A stretch of DNA of 64,000 nt from Mycobacterium gastri (GCF_002102175.1 NZ_LQOX01000041.1:1-64000); one strand, 5' to 3'. Positions 51,107-62,186 are shown, counted from the first letter of the stretch. Numbers and translations are program-made. The notes: a model not told the origin generated them from the sequence alone.

Positions 51107-52591
51107 TCAGGTGACCCGATCGCGCGCTGAACGAAGCCGCGCCAGGCTGCGGTCGCGGCCGAGCAGCTCCAATGATTCGAACAGCGGCGGGCTGACCGTG
51201 GTCCCGGTGGCGGCCACTCGGATCGGTCCGAAAGCCTTGCGGGGTTTGAGATCCAGGCCTTCGATCAGCGCAGCCTTGAGGGCCTCCTCGATGGGGGCGG
51301 CGGTCCAGCCGGACACATCTTCGAGCGCGGCCACGGCCGCGGCGAGAACCGGAGCCGCGTCGGGACCCAGTTCCTTGGCGGCGGCTTTGGGGTCGATGGC
51401 GTACTGGTCGTCGCTGAGGAACTTCAGCAGATCCCACGCATCGCCGAGCACCACGATCCGGGTCTGCACCAACTCGGCGGCAGTGGCGAAGGCGGCGTCG
51501 TCCAACTCGATCCGATGGCCGTGCACTTCCAGGTAATCGCGGAGCCGACGGGTGAAGTCTTCGACATCGAGCATCCGGATGTGCTCGGCGTTGAGCGCGT
51601 CGGCTTTCTTCTGGTCGAACCGCGCCGGATTCGAGTTCACGTCGGCCACGTCGAACGCCGCCACCATCTCGTCGAGACTGAACAGATCGCGGTCGTCGGC
51701 GATCGACCAGCCGAGCAGCGCGAGATAATTCAACAACCCTTCGGGAATGAAGCCGCGGTCGCGGTGCGCGAACAGGTTCGACTGCGGGTCGCGTTTCGAC
51801 AACTTCTTGGTCCCTTCTCCCAATACCGTTGGCAGATGGGCGAACTCAGGAACGCGTTCGGCTACCCCGATCCGGATCAGGGATTGGTACAGCGCGAGCT
51901 GTCGCGGAGTCGACGGCAGCAGGTCCTCACCGCGCAGCACGTGCGTGATCTTCATCAACGCGTCGTCGCACGGGTTGACCAAGGTGTACAGCGGATCTCC
52001 GTTGGCGCGGGTCAACGCGAAGTCAGGCACCGAGCCGGCCGCGAATGTGGTGGGCCCGCGGACCAAGTCGCTCCAGCTGAGATCGGCGTCGGGCATCCGC
52101 AGTCGCACCACCGGCTGACGACCCTCTGCCAGGTACGCCGCGCGCTGGGAATCGGTGAGGTGACGGTCGAAATTGTCGTAGCCCAACTTGGGGTTGCGGC
52201 CGGCGGCGATATGGCGGGCCTCGACCTCTTCGGGCGTCGAAAAGGCGTAGTAGGCCTCGTCTGCCGCGAGCAGCTGGGCGATGACGTCGCGGTAGATTTC
52301 GGTGCGCTGTGACTGACGGTATGGGCCGTAGGGTCCGCCGACCTCGGGCCCCTCGTCCCAGTTCAGGCCAAGCCAGCGCAACGCGTCGAGCAGTGCCAGA
52401 TAGCTTTCCTCGCTGTCGCGCTGGGCGTCGGTGTCTTCGATGCGAAAGACGAAGGTGCCGCCCGTGTGACGGGCATAGGCCCAGTTGAACAGTGCGGTGC
52501 GGACCATGCCGACGTGGGGAATACCGGTGGGCGACGGGCAGAATCGGACCCGAACGCGGGTTTCTTCTTCTTCAGGAGCAGCTGCAGTCAC
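51107..52591 (-). CDS. gltX: Glutamyl-tRNA synthetase
   Basis: A 494-residue class I aaRS. The HIGH-like motif is [19 protein letters not shown], the KMSKS-like loop is [29 protein letters not shown] is the family signature. In actinobacteria it also misacylates tRNA-Gln, later amidated by GatCAB. GTG 52591 follows AAAGGA and overlaps the stop of the upstream gene (GTGA). Confidence 0.97.
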   Translation of the reverse strand: MTAAAPEEEETRVRVRFCPSPTGIPHVGMVRTALFNWAYARHTGGTFVFRIEDTDAQRDSEESYLALLDALRWLGLNWDEGPEVGGPYGPYRQSQRTEIYRDVIAQLLAADEAYYAFSTPEEVEARHIAAGRNPKLGYDNFDRHLTDSQRAAYLAEGRQPVVRLRMPDADLSWSDLVRGPTTFAAGSVPDFALTRANGDPLYTLVNPCDDALMKITHVLRGEDLLPSTPRQLALYQSLIRIGVAERVPEFAHLPTVLGEGTKKLSKRDPQSNLFAHRDRGFIPEGLLNYLALLGWSIADDRDLFSLDEMVAAFDVADVNSNPARFDQKKADALNAEHIRMLDVEDFTRRLRDYLEVHGHRIELDDAAFATAAELVQTRIVVLGDAWDLLKFLSDDQYAIDPKAAAKELGPDAAPVLAAAVAALEDVSGWTAAPIEEALKAALIEGLDLKPRKAFGPIRVAATGTTVSPPLFESLELLGRDRSLARLRSARDRVT

Positions 52592-53385
52592 GACTTTCCT
52601 TTGCGCACTACGGGATTGGTAAGTGTGCCGATGCCTTCCACGGTGATGCAGACGGTGTCACCGTCTTCGATGGGACCGACTCCGGCCGGTGTTCCGGTGA
52701 GAATGAGGTCCCCGGGCAGCAATGTCATGACCGCCGAGATCCATTCCACGATCGCCCCGATGTCGTGGATCATCAGCGACGTGCGGGCCTGCTGTTTGAC
52801 TTCGCCGTTGACTTCGGTGCGCAGTTCCAGGTCGGCGGGATTCACGTCAGTGACGATCCACGGACCGACCGGACAAAATGTGTCGTGGCCTTTCGCCCGT
52901 GTCCATTGGCCGTCGGCCTTCTGCTGATCGCGGGCGGATACGTCGTTGGCGATGGTGTAGCCGAGGACGTTGTCGGCGGCCTGGGCGGCTGGGACGTCCT
53001 TGCACGGCCGGCCGATCACTATCGCGAGCTCACCCTCGAAGTGAACCGGTGATGCGTTGGCGGGCAACCGAATCGGTACATTGGGACCAACGATTGCGGT
53101 GTTGGGCTTGAGGAATATGACCGGGTCGGCCGGAGCGGGGCCGGTTTGGCCGCCCATTTCGGCGATGTGGTCGGCGTAATTCTTGCCGATGCACACCACC
53201 TTGCTGGCAAGTATCGGAGCCAGCAGCCGGACATCGGCCAACGGCCAGGAGCGGCCGGTGAAGGTCGGCGTACCGAAGGGGTGTTCCGCAATCTCCCGGA
53301 CGGTCATCCCCCCCGGGTCGTCTAGCGAGCCTTCGATGCTGACGAACGCGACTCCGTCAGGACTGGCGATTCGACCAAGGCGCAT
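52588..53385 (-). CDS. Fumarylacetoacetate hydrolase-family protein (Rv2993c)
   Basis: A 265-residue enzyme with the FAH fold: [41 protein letters not shown] (the metal-binding E-x-E motif) and [14 protein letters not shown]. Family members act as hydroxyhepta-dienedioate isomerase/decarboxylase or acylpyruvase. Substrate undetermined. ATG 53385 matches M. tuberculosis. Co-transcribed with gltX. Confidence 0.92.
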   Translation of the reverse strand: MRLGRIASPDGVAFVSIEGSLDDPGGMTVREIAEHPFGTPTFTGRSWPLADVRLLAPILASKVVCIGKNYADHIAEMGGQTGPAPADPVIFLKPNTAIVGPNVPIRLPANASPVHFEGELAIVIGRPCKDVPAAQAADNVLGYTIANDVSARDQQKADGQWTRAKGHDTFCPVGPWIVTDVNPADLELRTEVNGEVKQQARTSLMIHDIGAIVEWISAVMTLLPGDLILTGTPAGVGPIEDGDTVCITVEGIGTLTNPVVRKGKS

Positions 53386-53400
53386 TCGGATGAGCCTAAC

Positions 53401-53614
53401 GACGGTCGCGAGCCCGGCGCAGCCGGGCGCTGCGGGCCGTCGTCGTCGGACCCAGACGGTCGCGAGCCCGGCGCAGCCGGGCGCTGCGGGCCGTCGTCGT
53501 CGGACCCAGACGGTCGCGAGCCCGGCTTGATGGCCACGGAGCCGGGCGCTGCGGGCCGTCGTCGTCGGCCCAGACGGTCGCGAGCCCGGCTTGATGGCCA
53601 CGGAGCCGGTCAGC
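53401..53614. repeat. GC-rich tandem repeat spanning a start codon
   Basis: Units begin GACGGTCGCGAGCCCGG at 53401, 53455, 53509 and 53573. The first two are 54 bases long and contain GCAGCCGGGCGCTGCGGG. The third is 64 bases and carries an added TTGATGGCCACGGAGCC, which is the start of the following MFS pseudogene. The fourth runs into that gene at 53594. The core GAGC.CGGCG.AGCCGGGCGCTGCGGG recurs at 59637-59742. Confidence 0.9.
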
Positions 53615-54771
53615 AAGGCGCTGCGCTGGTCGATGGTCGCGATTGCGCTGACGGTAACCGCCAGTGCGTTCTCCTTTATCAACGTCGTTCCGCTCATGAT
53701 TCCCGCACAGGACGCCGCGCGGGGCACCGCATTGGCCGAGGCGGGTCTGCTGTCGGCGATGCCGAGCCTGGGGCATGGTGGTCACGCCATTCGCCTGGGG
53801 TTATGTAACGGACCGCATCGGCGAACGCACCGTACTCGCCACGGGATCGGCGCTGACTGCAGTCAGCGCCTTTGCCGCCGCGGCGTCGGTCAACTCGCTG
53901 GCGGCGATGGGTGCACTGTTTGGCTTTGGGCGGGATGGCGGCGGCCAGCCGCAATCCCGCCTGCGGCCGCCTGGAGGCGGGGTGGTTTCCGGCGCATCAG
54001 CGAGGGCTGGCCATGGGGGTCCGCCAGACCGCGCAACCGTCGGGAATCCCCATGGGCGCCTTAGTGATTCCGCGGCTCGCTGAGCACCGTCCAAGCTTGG
54101 GGCCTACTGTTTCCGGCATCGGCGTGCGCGGTGTCGGCCGTAGTCGGCGCCCTGATCGCACACGACCCGCCGCGCAAGCCCCGGACCGCGGCCCACCGTG
54201 ATGCCGCAGTCGATGACGGTCATGCTGGTGTGGTTGGCCGGCAACCACGGGTGGTCGGTGCGGGCTGCCGGTGCGCTGGTGACCATCACTCAACTACTCG
54301 GTGCGCTGACCCGCATTGTGGCCGGCCGCTGGTCCGATTATGTGGGATCGCGCATGCACCCGGTCCGCGTTGTCACGCTCGTCACCAGCGTCACGTTGCT
54401 GATGTTGTCCCTGGCCAATCAGCTCGATTCGCCGCTTGCGGTGGCGTTCATGGTGTCCGTCTCGGTCATCGGGGTGATGGACAACGGGCTCGATGCCACT
54501 GCGATCACTGAATTCGCCGGACAATTCTGGAGTTGGCGCGCGCTGGGTGTTCAGAACACGACCCAGCGGCTATGGCCTTGGCCGGCCCGCCGGCATTCGG
54601 AGCGATGATCACGGTCGGCGGATATCCACCGGCGTTCGCACTGTGCGGTTTGTTCCCACTGGCCGCGGCGCCCTTAGTGCCCGTCGGCTTGCTCCCGCCC
54701 GGCGCGGAAGACCGCGCAGCCGAACATGCTGTTGGCCAACTTCAACGGAGACCAGTTCTTGCCCGTCATTG
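53594..54771 (+). pseudogene. MFS transporter pseudogene (Rv2994-like, copy 1)
   Basis: Translated pieces match copy 2 in order but in changing frames: ATG 53594 MATEPVSKALRWSMVAIAL, then MVVTPFAWGYVTDRIGERTVL from 53775, then AHQRGLAMGVRQTAQPSG near 53997, then AGALVTITQLLGALTRIVAGR near 54265, and finally GPPAFGAMITVGGYPPAFAL near 54590. At least four frameshifts and a missing stretch before 54200 make it non-functional. Confidence 0.88.
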
Positions 54772-54846
54772 ACAGCCGCGTGGGGCGGTCGGGCCGGCGA
54801 CCTTTCCGGGCGGCCGGAAGGCGCCTGCTTGTGCGAGCATGAGCCA

Positions 54847-56190
54847 ATGCCGCGTCAACCGAGCGACCCAGGCGAATTGAGCTTGTTTGCACGCTGGTCG
54901 ATCGTGGTCGTCTCGCTGCTGGTGACCGCGAGTTCGTTTCTCTTCATCAACGGCGTTGCCTTCCTGATCCCCCGGCTGGAAGCCGCGCGCGGAACCCCGC
55001 TGACCGAGGCAGGTCTGTTGGCGTCGATGCCCAGCTGGGGCATGGTGGTAACGCTGGTGGCGTGGGGCTACGTCCTGGACCGCGTGGGTGAGCGGATTGT
55101 AATGACCGTGGGCTCGGTTCTCACTGCGGCGGCCGCCTATGCCGCCGCATCGGTGCACTCGCTGACGCTGATGGGCATCTACCTGTTTCTGGGCGGCATG
55201 GCGGCCGCCAGCTGCAACAGCGCCGGCGGCCGGCTGGTATCGGGCTGGTTTCCGCCGCATCAACGAGGACTGGCGATGGGCGTCCGTCAGACCGCGCAAC
55301 CGCTGGGAATCACGCTGGGCGCACTGGTCATACCCGAGCTGGCCGAAGGTGGCACCCGTGCCGGGCTGATGTTTCCCGCCGTTGCGTGCACCGTGGCCGC
55401 GGTGGCCAGCCTGCTCGGAGTAGCCGACGCGCCGCGCAAGTCCCGCAAGGTCGCCACTGACGAAGAGCTGGCCAGTCCGTATCGGGGATCGTCGGTGTTC
55501 TGGCGGATCCACGCGGTATCGGCGCTGCTGATGATGCCGCAGACGGTGACCGTGACGTTCATGTTGGTCTGGCTGATCGACCGGCAAGGTTGGTCGGTCG
55601 CAGCGGCCGGCGGTCTGGTGACCATTTCGCAGCTGCTGGGTGCGCTGGGCCGGATCGCGGTTGGGCGCTGGTCAGACCACGTCGGCTCACGCATGCGACC
55701 CGTCCGCGTTATCGCCGTCGCCGCCGCATCGGCGCTGTTCCTGTTGGCGCTCGCCGACAGGATCGGTTCGCGCTATGACGTGTTATTCATGATCGCCATC
55801 TCGGTGATCGCGGTACTCGACAACGGGTTGGAGGCAACGGCGATCACCGAGTTCGCCGGACCCTATTGGAGTGGACGCGCACTGGGGACCCAGAACACCA
55901 CCCAGCGCCTGGTGGCGGCCGCCGCACCCCCACTGTTCGGTGCGCTTATTACGACGGCGGCCTATCCACTGGCCTGGGGGCTGTGTGGATTGTTCCCACT
56001 GGCGGCGGTGCCGTTGGTGCCGACTCGCATGCTGCCGCCCGGCTTGGAGACCCGGGCGCGGCGGCAATCGGTTCGGCGGCATCGCCGGCGACAAGCCATT
56101 CGGGCCCGCGAGCTGCCAACCAGGCCGCGGCTGCCCGGCCCATTCGGGCCGTCGAAACGAGGCGGACGAGCACCGACGCCACCGATTTGA
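54847..56190 (+). CDS. MFS transporter, Rv2994 ortholog (copy 2, intact)
   Basis: A 447-residue major facilitator with 12 predicted helices. WGYVLDRVGERIVM is the A-motif loop; NSAGGRLVSGWFPPHQRGLAMGVRQTAQPLG and GRWSDHVGSRMRP are conserved loops in the two halves. The last 40 residues are a basic tail (RRQSVRRHRRRQAIRARE). Substrate unknown; related proteins are annotated as drug or metabolite exporters. The only complete copy of three in tandem. Confidence 0.9.
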   Translation: MPRQPSDPGELSLFARWSIVVVSLLVTASSFLFINGVAFLIPRLEAARGTPLTEAGLLASMPSWGMVVTLVAWGYVLDRVGERIVMTVGSVLTAAAAYAAASVHSLTLMGIYLFLGGMAAASCNSAGGRLVSGWFPPHQRGLAMGVRQTAQPLGITLGALVIPELAEGGTRAGLMFPAVACTVAAVASLLGVADAPRKSRKVATDEELASPYRGSSVFWRIHAVSALLMMPQTVTVTFMLVWLIDRQGWSVAAAGGLVTISQLLGALGRIAVGRWSDHVGSRMRPVRVIAVAAASALFLLALADRIGSRYDVLFMIAISVIAVLDNGLEATAITEFAGPYWSGRALGTQNTTQRLVAAAAPPLFGALITTAAYPLAWGLCGLFPLAAVPLVPTRMLPPGLETRARRQSVRRHRRRQAIRARELPTRPRLPGPFGPSKRGGRAPTPPI

Positions 56191-56204
56191 TCGCTCGGCG
56201 GCGG

Positions 56205-56989
56205 CGCCTCGCGAGGCTTGCCGAAATGGGCGGCCGGCTGGTAACGGGCTGGTTTCCCGCCGAGCTGCGCGGGCTGGCGATGGGAATCCGCCAGACCGTA
56301 CAACCGCTGGGAATCGGATCGGCTGCGCTGGTGCTCCCTGAGCTCGGCGAACGCTCCATTTCGGTTGCGCTGAATTCCCCGCAACGGTATGCGTATTGTC
56401 AGCGCTGCTTTGCGCAGTGTGGGGGCGGCCCGCCGACCACACGGAGTTGGCCAATCCCTACCGCGGCACGGCAGTGCTGTGGCGAATCCACCTCGCGTCT
56501 GCCCTGCTCATGGTTCCGCAGACGGTGATTCTGACGTTCATGCTGGTCTGGTTGATCAACAGCCACGGCTGGTCGATCGCGGCAGCCGGCACTCTGGTGA
56601 CCGTCTCGCAACTGCTGGGCGCGCTTGGCCGCATCGCCGCCGGGCGGTGGTCGGACCATGTCGGGTCGCGAATGCGGCCCATCCGGATCATTGCCGTCGC
56701 CGCTGCCCTGGTGATGATGTCGCTGGCGGTGGCCGATCATCTGTACTCGGCTGTCGCGGTGGCGCTCATGGTCGCCGCGTCGGTGATCACCGTGCTCGAC
56801 AACGGCTTGGCGTTCACCGCGATCCCCGAGCTGGCCGGGCGCTTCTGGAGCGGACGCGCGATGGGCGCCCAGAACACCACCCAGCGACTCGCCGCGGCAA
56901 TCGGACCGCCGGTGTTCGGCGAGGCAGCCGAGGTGTCCGGCTTTCTGCTGGCCTTCGCGGTGTGCGGACTGTTTCCGCTGCTGGCGTGA
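56205..56989 (+). pseudogene. MFS transporter pseudogene (Rv2994-like, copy 3)
   Basis: The 5' third is absent. Homology begins near 56226 (MGGRLVTGWFPAELRGLAMG), breaks with a frame change near 56390, and continues in another frame from TELANPYRGTAVLWRIH through HGWSIAAAGTLVTVSQLLGA to the end at 56989 (FAVCGLFPLLA), 60 residues shorter at the C terminus than copy 2. It is a truncated, frameshifted tandem duplicate. Confidence 0.85.
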
Positions 56990-57031
56990 CCGATTGTGCC
57001 GTAGCACGCGCGCGCACGCCCGAGCGGCAGG

Positions 57032-58042
57032 CTAGAGCGCCGTGGCAATCCGGTCGCCCACGGCGGTGGTGGCCAGTCGTTCGTCCCCCCGAGTCGCCAA
57101 GTAGGCTTCGACCGCCCGGTCCACCCGGCCCGCGGCGTCGTCCGCGCCGACGTGGGCAAGCAGCAGCGCCACCGACATGATCGCCGCGGTCGGATCGGCA
57201 ATGCCCTGACCGGCAATGTCGGGCGCGCTGCCATGCACCGGCTCGAACATCGACGGGTTGGTCCGGGTCGCGTCGATATTTCCACTGGCAGCCAAGCCGA
57301 TTCCGCCGCACACCGCCGCCGCCAGGTCGGTGATGATGTCGCCGAACAGGTTGTCGGTGACGATGACGTCGAAGCGACCGGGGTCGGTGATCATGTGGAT
57401 GGTCGCCGCGTCGACGTGCTGATACGCCACCTCGACGTCGGGATACTTCTCGCCGATCTCCTGCACGGTTCGCCACCACAGCGCGCCGGCGAACGTGAGC
57501 ACGTTTGTCTTGTGCACCAGCGTCAGGTGCTTGCGGCGCCGCTGGGCTCGCTCGAACGCGTCTTGGACAACTCGGCGCACCCCGAATGCGGTGTTCACGC
57601 TGACTTCGGTGGCCACCTCGTGGGGCGTGCCGACCCGAATCGCACCGCCGTTTCCGGTGTAGGGACCCTCGGTTCCCTCGCGTACCACCAGGAAGTCGAT
57701 CTCGGGGTTGCCCGCCAGGGGGCTGCTCACTCCCGGGTACAGCCGAGCCGGCCGCAGATTGATGTGGTGGTCCAGCTCGAAACGCAGTCGCAGCAACAAG
57801 CCGCGCTCGAGGACACCGCTGGGCACCGACGGGTCGCCGATCGCCCCGAGCAGGATGGCATCGTGCTCGCGCAGTTCGGCGAGCACCGAGTCCGGCAACA
57901 GCTCGCCGGTGGCATGGAACCGCCGGGCGCCGAGGTCGTAGCTGGTCTTCTGCACGCCCGGCAGCACCGCGTCGAGGACCTTGACCGCTTCGGCCACCAC
58001 CTCGGGACCGATCCCGTCGCCTGCGATGACCGCGAGCTTCAC
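57032..58042 (-). CDS. leuB: 3-isopropylmalate dehydrogenase
   Basis: A 336-residue enzyme of the leucine pathway that oxidises and decarboxylates 3-isopropylmalate. [19 protein letters not shown] starts the fold; [30 protein letters not shown] and [17 protein letters not shown] hold the substrate and metal ligands; [19 protein letters not shown] is the NAD segment. Its ATG overlaps the serA stop (ATGA). Confidence 0.97.
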   Translation of the reverse strand: MKLAVIAGDGIGPEVVAEAVKVLDAVLPGVQKTSYDLGARRFHATGELLPDSVLAELREHDAILLGAIGDPSVPSGVLERGLLLRLRFELDHHINLRPARLYPGVSSPLAGNPEIDFLVVREGTEGPYTGNGGAIRVGTPHEVATEVSVNTAFGVRRVVQDAFERAQRRRKHLTLVHKTNVLTFAGALWWRTVQEIGEKYPDVEVAYQHVDAATIHMITDPGRFDVIVTDNLFGDIITDLAAAVCGGIGLAASGNIDATRTNPSMFEPVHGSAPDIAGQGIADPTAAIMSVALLLAHVGADDAAGRVDRAVEAYLATRGDERLATTAVGDRIATAL

Positions 58043-59625
58043 GACAGGTCAACCACTTCGAGCTTGTCAGCGCCGACTGCAGCCACGATCGCCGACCGGA
58101 CCTCGTTCGGCACATCCCGGTCCAACCGCAGCAGGATCGTCGCACCCGGACCCTCGACGTCCTCGGACAGCTGCGCGGCGTGGATGTTCACTCCGACCCC
58201 GCCGAGCAGAGTGCCGATCTTGCCCAGAGCTCCCGGCCGGTCGACGTAGTGGACGACGAGGTTGATCCCTTCGGCACGCATGTCGAAGTGGCGACCGTTG
58301 ATCTGCACAATCTTCTGGGTCAATTGCGGGCCATACAGCGTGCCCGAGACATCCACGACGGAGCCTTCCGCGCCGACCGCACGAACGTCGACGACACTGC
58401 GGTGGTTCGGGCTTTCCGAGGCCTTCCTGATCTCCGCGGAGACCCCGCGCTCGGCGGCCAGCGCCGGGACGTTGACAAAGGTCACCGGATCCTCGATCAC
58501 CGCCGAGAACAGCCCGCGCAGCGCCGATAGTTTCAGCACCTCAACGTCTTCGGAGGACAGCTCGCCGCGGACCTGTACCGACAATGACACCGGCATGCCG
58601 TCGGAGAGGGCGGCCGCCAGCACGCCGAGCTTGCGCACCAGGTCCAGCCAGGGCGCCACCTCTTCGTTGACCACTCCCCCGCCGACGTTGACCGCGTCGG
58701 GAACGAACTCCCCGGCCAGCGCCAACCGGACGCTTTCGGCGACATCGGTTCCCGCCCGATCCTGGGCTTCCACGGTGGACGCCCCCAGGTGCGGTGTGAC
58801 GACCACCTGCGGCAGCTCGAACAGCGGGCTGTCGGTGCACGGCTCGCTGGCGAACACGTCGAGACCGGCCGCACGCACGTGACCCCTGGCGACCGCGTCG
58901 GCCAGCGCCGCCTCGTCCACCAGGCCGCCGCGGGCGGCGTTGACGATGATGACGCCGGGTTTGGTCTTGGCCAGTGCTTCTTTGTCGATCAGACCTGCGG
59001 TCTCGGGCGTCTTGGGCAGGTGCACCGAGATGAAGTCGGCGCGGGCCAGCAGGTCGTCCAGGGGCAGCAATTCGATGCCGAGTTGCGCAGCGCGGGCGGG
59101 CGAGACGTACGGGTCGTAGGCGACGACGTGGGCGTCGAACGCGGCGACCCGCTGCGCCACCAACTGTCCGATGCGGCCCAATCCGACGACACCGACGGTC
59201 TTTCCGAAGATCTCGGTGCCGGAGAACGAGGACCGCTTCCAGGTGCGCTCGCGCAGCGTGGCATCGGCGGCCGGGATCTGCCGGGCCGCAGCCAACAGCA
59301 ACGCCAACGCGTGCTCGGCGGCGCTGTGGATGTTCGACGTCGGGGCGTTGACCACCAGCACGCCGCGCGCGGTGGCGGCGTCCACGTCGACGTTGTCCAG
59401 TCCGACGCCGGCGCGTGCCACGATCTTCAGCTTGGGAGCCGCGGCCAGCACTTCGGCGTCCACGGTGGTGGCGGACCGCACCAACAGGGCGTCGGCCTCG
59501 GGCACCGCGGCCAGTAGCTTTTCGCGATCCGGACCGTCTACCCAGCGCACCTCGACCTGGTCTCCCAGGGCAGCGACCGTCGATTGGGCAAGTTTGTCGG
59601 CGATTAACACAACAGGCAGGTTCAC
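58039..59625 (-). CDS. serA: D-3-phosphoglycerate dehydrogenase
   Basis: 528 residues, the first step of serine synthesis. The substrate/NAD domains have [15 protein letters not shown] and [13 protein letters not shown]; the catalytic His is in [14 protein letters not shown]. An ASB intervening domain (about 320-450) and a C-terminal ACT domain ([21 protein letters not shown]) give the long, serine-inhibited mycobacterial form. GTG 59625. Confidence 0.97.
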   Translation of the reverse strand: MNLPVVLIADKLAQSTVAALGDQVEVRWVDGPDREKLLAAVPEADALLVRSATTVDAEVLAAAPKLKIVARAGVGLDNVDVDAATARGVLVVNAPTSNIHSAAEHALALLLAAARQIPAADATLRERTWKRSSFSGTEIFGKTVGVVGLGRIGQLVAQRVAAFDAHVVAYDPYVSPARAAQLGIELLPLDDLLARADFISVHLPKTPETAGLIDKEALAKTKPGVIIVNAARGGLVDEAALADAVARGHVRAAGLDVFASEPCTDSPLFELPQVVVTPHLGASTVEAQDRAGTDVAESVRLALAGEFVPDAVNVGGGVVNEEVAPWLDLVRKLGVLAAALSDGMPVSLSVQVRGELSSEDVEVLKLSALRGLFSAVIEDPVTFVNVPALAAERGVSAEIRKASESPNHRSVVDVRAVGAEGSVVDVSGTLYGPQLTQKIVQINGRHFDMRAEGINLVVHYVDRPGALGKIGTLLGGVGVNIHAAQLSEDVEGPGATILLRLDRDVPNEVRSAIVAAVGADKLEVVDLS

Positions 59626-59636
59626 CCGGACAGCGT

Positions 59637-59742
59637 AGCGGCGACCGCGAGCGCGGCGGAGCCGGGCGCTGCGGGTCGACGCCATCGAACCAGCGGCGAC
59701 CGCGAGCGCGGCGGAGCCGGGCGCTGCGGGTCGACGCCATCG
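59637..59742. repeat. Two-unit 55-bp tandem repeat before the Rv2997-like gene
   Basis: Units starting AGCGGCGACCGCGAGCGCGG lie at 59637-59691 and 59692-59742, the second cut short. The core GGAGCCGGGCGCTGCGGGTCG is related to the 53401-53614 repeat. Confidence 0.88.
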
Positions 59743-59765
59743 GCTCGGTCGGTTGTAATCAACGG

Positions 59766-61205
59766 GTGGACGTCACGGTCGTCGGCAGCGGGCCCAACGG
59801 GCTGGCTGCGGCCGTCATCTGCGCCCGAGCCGGCCTGAAAGTACAGGTACTCGAGGCCCAGCCTACCTTTGGAGGCGGCGCGCGCAGCGCGGCTGACGTC
59901 GAATATCCCGGGGTCCTGCACGACGTGTGTTCGGCGGTGCATCCCCTGGCGCTGGCGTCGCCGTTTTTCGCCGAGTTCGATTTGCCCGCACGCGGTGTGA
60001 CACTGGCCGTACCAGAGATCGCGTATGCCAACCCGCTGCCGGATCGGCCGGCGGCGATCGCCTACCGCGACCTGACCCGCACCTGTGCCGAGTTGGACGA
60101 CGGTGCGTCCTGGCGACGCCTGCTCGGGCCGCTGGTGACGAATTCCGGTGCCGTCGTGGACGTTATGCTCGGCGACAAACGTTCGGTTCCCACTTCGCTG
60201 ATGCCGACCGTGCATCTCGGGTTGCGAATGCTGGCCCAGGGCACGCCCGCGTGGCGATCGCTGGTGGGCGACGATGCCCGGGCGCTGTTCACCGGCGTTG
60301 CAGCCCACGCCATTTCGCGGTTGCCGTCGCTGGTGTCGGCGGGTGCGGGGCTGATGCTGGCCACCCTCGCGCATTCGGTCGGCTGGCCGATCCCGGTGGG
60401 CGGCAGCCAGGTGATCGCCGACGCGCTGATCGCCGATCTGCGGGCACATGGCAGTGAGCTGGCATCAGGCGTCGAGATCACCTCTGCGCCTTGCCCTCCG
60501 GGCGAAATCGTCGTTTTCGATACGGCACCGACCACACTGTTACGTGTTTACCGTGACACGATTTCGGCTCGGTACGCTAAAGCGTTGCGCCGGTATCGGT
60601 TTGGATCGGGAGTGGCAAAGGTCGACTTCGTGCTCGGCGACGAGATTCCCTGGTCGGATACCCGGCTCAGACAGGCGCCGACACTTCACCTCGGGGGCAC
60701 CCGCGAGCAGATGGCGCGAGCCGAGGCGGCCATCGCGGCAGGGCACCACGCTGACTGGCCGATGGTGCTGGCCGCAAGTCCGCACCTCGCCGACCATGGC
60801 CGCATCGATTCCGCCGGTCGCCGGCCATTCTGGACGTACGCCCACGTGCCGTCGGGCTCGCGGGTCGACGCGACCGAGGCGGTCACGCGGGTCGTCGAGC
60901 GGTTCGCACCCGGCTTCCGCGACGTCGTCGTCGCGGCCCGTTCCGTGCCCGCTGCACAGCTGGCCGACCACAACGCCAACTACGTCGGCGGCGATATCGC
61001 GGTGGGCGCTAATTCCGTCTGGCGTGCGATCGCCGGGCCCACGCCACGCGTTAACCCTTGGCGCACACCAATTCCCAGGGTATACCTATGTTCGGCGGCC
61101 ACCCCGCCCGGCGCGGGAGTGCACGGCATGTCCGGTTATTACGCCGCGCGCGCAGTCTTGCGGCACGAGTTCGGTATTCGAGACGCTCCTGGACTTGCTC
61201 CGTGA
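59766..61205 (+). CDS. FAD-dependent phytoene desaturase-like oxidoreductase (Rv2997)
   Basis: A 479-residue enzyme from GTG 59766. The N-terminal dinucleotide motif VTVVGSGPNGLAAAVICARAGLKVQVLEA is followed by GGGARSA. The C terminus has the matching FAD motif YLCSAATPPGAGVHGMSGYYAAR. This architecture is that of carotenoid/phytoene desaturase-like proteins. Substrate unknown. Divergent from serA. Confidence 0.9.
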   Translation: MDVTVVGSGPNGLAAAVICARAGLKVQVLEAQPTFGGGARSAADVEYPGVLHDVCSAVHPLALASPFFAEFDLPARGVTLAVPEIAYANPLPDRPAAIAYRDLTRTCAELDDGASWRRLLGPLVTNSGAVVDVMLGDKRSVPTSLMPTVHLGLRMLAQGTPAWRSLVGDDARALFTGVAAHAISRLPSLVSAGAGLMLATLAHSVGWPIPVGGSQVIADALIADLRAHGSELASGVEITSAPCPPGEIVVFDTAPTTLLRVYRDTISARYAKALRRYRFGSGVAKVDFVLGDEIPWSDTRLRQAPTLHLGGTREQMARAEAAIAAGHHADWPMVLAASPHLADHGRIDSAGRRPFWTYAHVPSGSRVDATEAVTRVVERFAPGFRDVVVAARSVPAAQLADHNANYVGGDIAVGANSVWRAIAGPTPRVNPWRTPIPRVYLCSAATPPGAGVHGMSGYYAARAVLRHEFGIRDAPGLAP

Positions 61206-61448
61206 TCGCGTCTGACTACTGCTTCGAGGTGAGGGACTTCAACGAGCGCAACCTGGAATGCCGTTAAGCACAAGCTGCAGTATCGCCGACACAGGAGACA
61301 GGCATCGACAAATGGGTGCTTGAGCCGAGCGCCGGGCCAACTCGCCCAAGGCGCCACCGACGCGGCAATCGGGAGGAGTGCGGTAAGTATTGCCGTAGCA
61401 CGGCTTGGCATTCGTCGACCGCCGGCTCCGGTGTCATCGCGAAATCGG

Positions 61449-61868
61449 CTATAGCAGTTCATAGTTGACGCCAAGCACGCGATATGTCGATTCGGCCCGG
61501 CGGTCGCAGGTAACGAGTGGCAGCTTGTGCTTGCGGGCAGCAGCACCGACTAGACCGTCGTAGAGCGCGCCGCCGGCCAAGCCCAATTCGGCAAATTCCC
61601 GCAACAGGTCTTTTGTATCCGTCGCGGACAGAAAGCGAGAGTCCGGAAAATTCGTCTCCTCAAGGCGAAGCGCCGCAGCAGGATTGAGCCTGTATGGCGG
61701 TGGCAGTCGGGTGAGGACCGATAGCAACTCCACCGCCGCATGCCCTGACATTCCACGCCGGCATGCAAGGAGCCGCGCTCGGGCGGCGAGATGAAACGGA
61801 TTCTCACGCTGCGCCAGCGCGAGTGCCGCGCTGGTGTCGACAAGGACGTGTTCAGCGCTGGTCGGCAA
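61449..61868 (-). CDS. vapC: VapC-type PIN-domain toxin
   Basis: A 139-residue PIN-domain ribonuclease. LVDTSAALALAQREN carries the first acidic residue, and a conserved Glu is in AAVELLSVL. GGALYDGLVGAAARKHKLPLVTCD holds the last two acids. Such toxins cleave tRNA or rRNA and are held inactive by VapB. The start is probably TTG 61868, after AGGGAG, inside the end of the antitoxin gene. Confidence 0.88.
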   Translation of the reverse strand: MPTSAEHVLVDTSAALALAQRENPFHLAARARLLACRRGMSGHAAVELLSVLTRLPPPYRLNPAAALRLEETNFPDSRFLSATDTKDLLREFAELGLAGGALYDGLVGAAARKHKLPLVTCDRRAESTYRVLGVNYELL

Positions 61869-62085
61869 GGCGCAACTCCCTGACCGCGTCGGCGTCAATC
61901 TCTGGACCACCACTGGGCAGTAGGAGAAGCCCGTCCTCTTCGATGAGGTCGTCGGCTGCCACGCTTTCGATCCGGATCGCAGCACCGTCGAGGGAAATCT
62001 CCACCTCACCAGAGGTAATGCCCGCCTGTTCACGAAGCGACTTCGGAATTACCAAGCGTCCGGCCTTATCGATGGTGGTACGCAT
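61852..62085 (-). CDS. vapB: AbrB/SpoVT-type VapB antitoxin
   Basis: A 77-residue antitoxin. MRTTIDKAGRLVIPKSLREQAGI is the swapped-hairpin AbrB DNA-binding motif; the acidic C-terminal half (DDLIEEDG.. PEIDADAVRELRLADQR) should wrap the toxin. It overlaps vapC by 17 bases. Confidence 0.9.
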   Translation of the reverse strand: MRTTIDKAGRLVIPKSLREQAGITSGEVEISLDGAAIRIESVAADDLIEEDGLLLLPSGGPEIDADAVRELRLADQR

Positions 62086-62112
62086 ACCATCATGCTACCA
62101 TTGCTCTGGTAT
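62084..62112. promoter_or_regulatory. Palindrome upstream of vapBC
   Basis: ATACCA (62084-62089) and TGGTAT (62107-62112) form an inverted repeat around the vapB start, with GCTACCA at 62094 as a possible extra half-site. AbrB-type antitoxins usually repress their own operon through such sites. Confidence 0.5.
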
Positions 62113-62186
62113 CGAAACTGGTGCGACATAACCTCAAAGCCCTCGCGGCCAGCGGGGATGCTCGAGCGGGGGCATACGCTGACCCC

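Noticed and set aside
53401..53614. CRISPR-like array
   Set aside because: Units are contiguous tandem repeats without unique spacers, and no cas genes are present.
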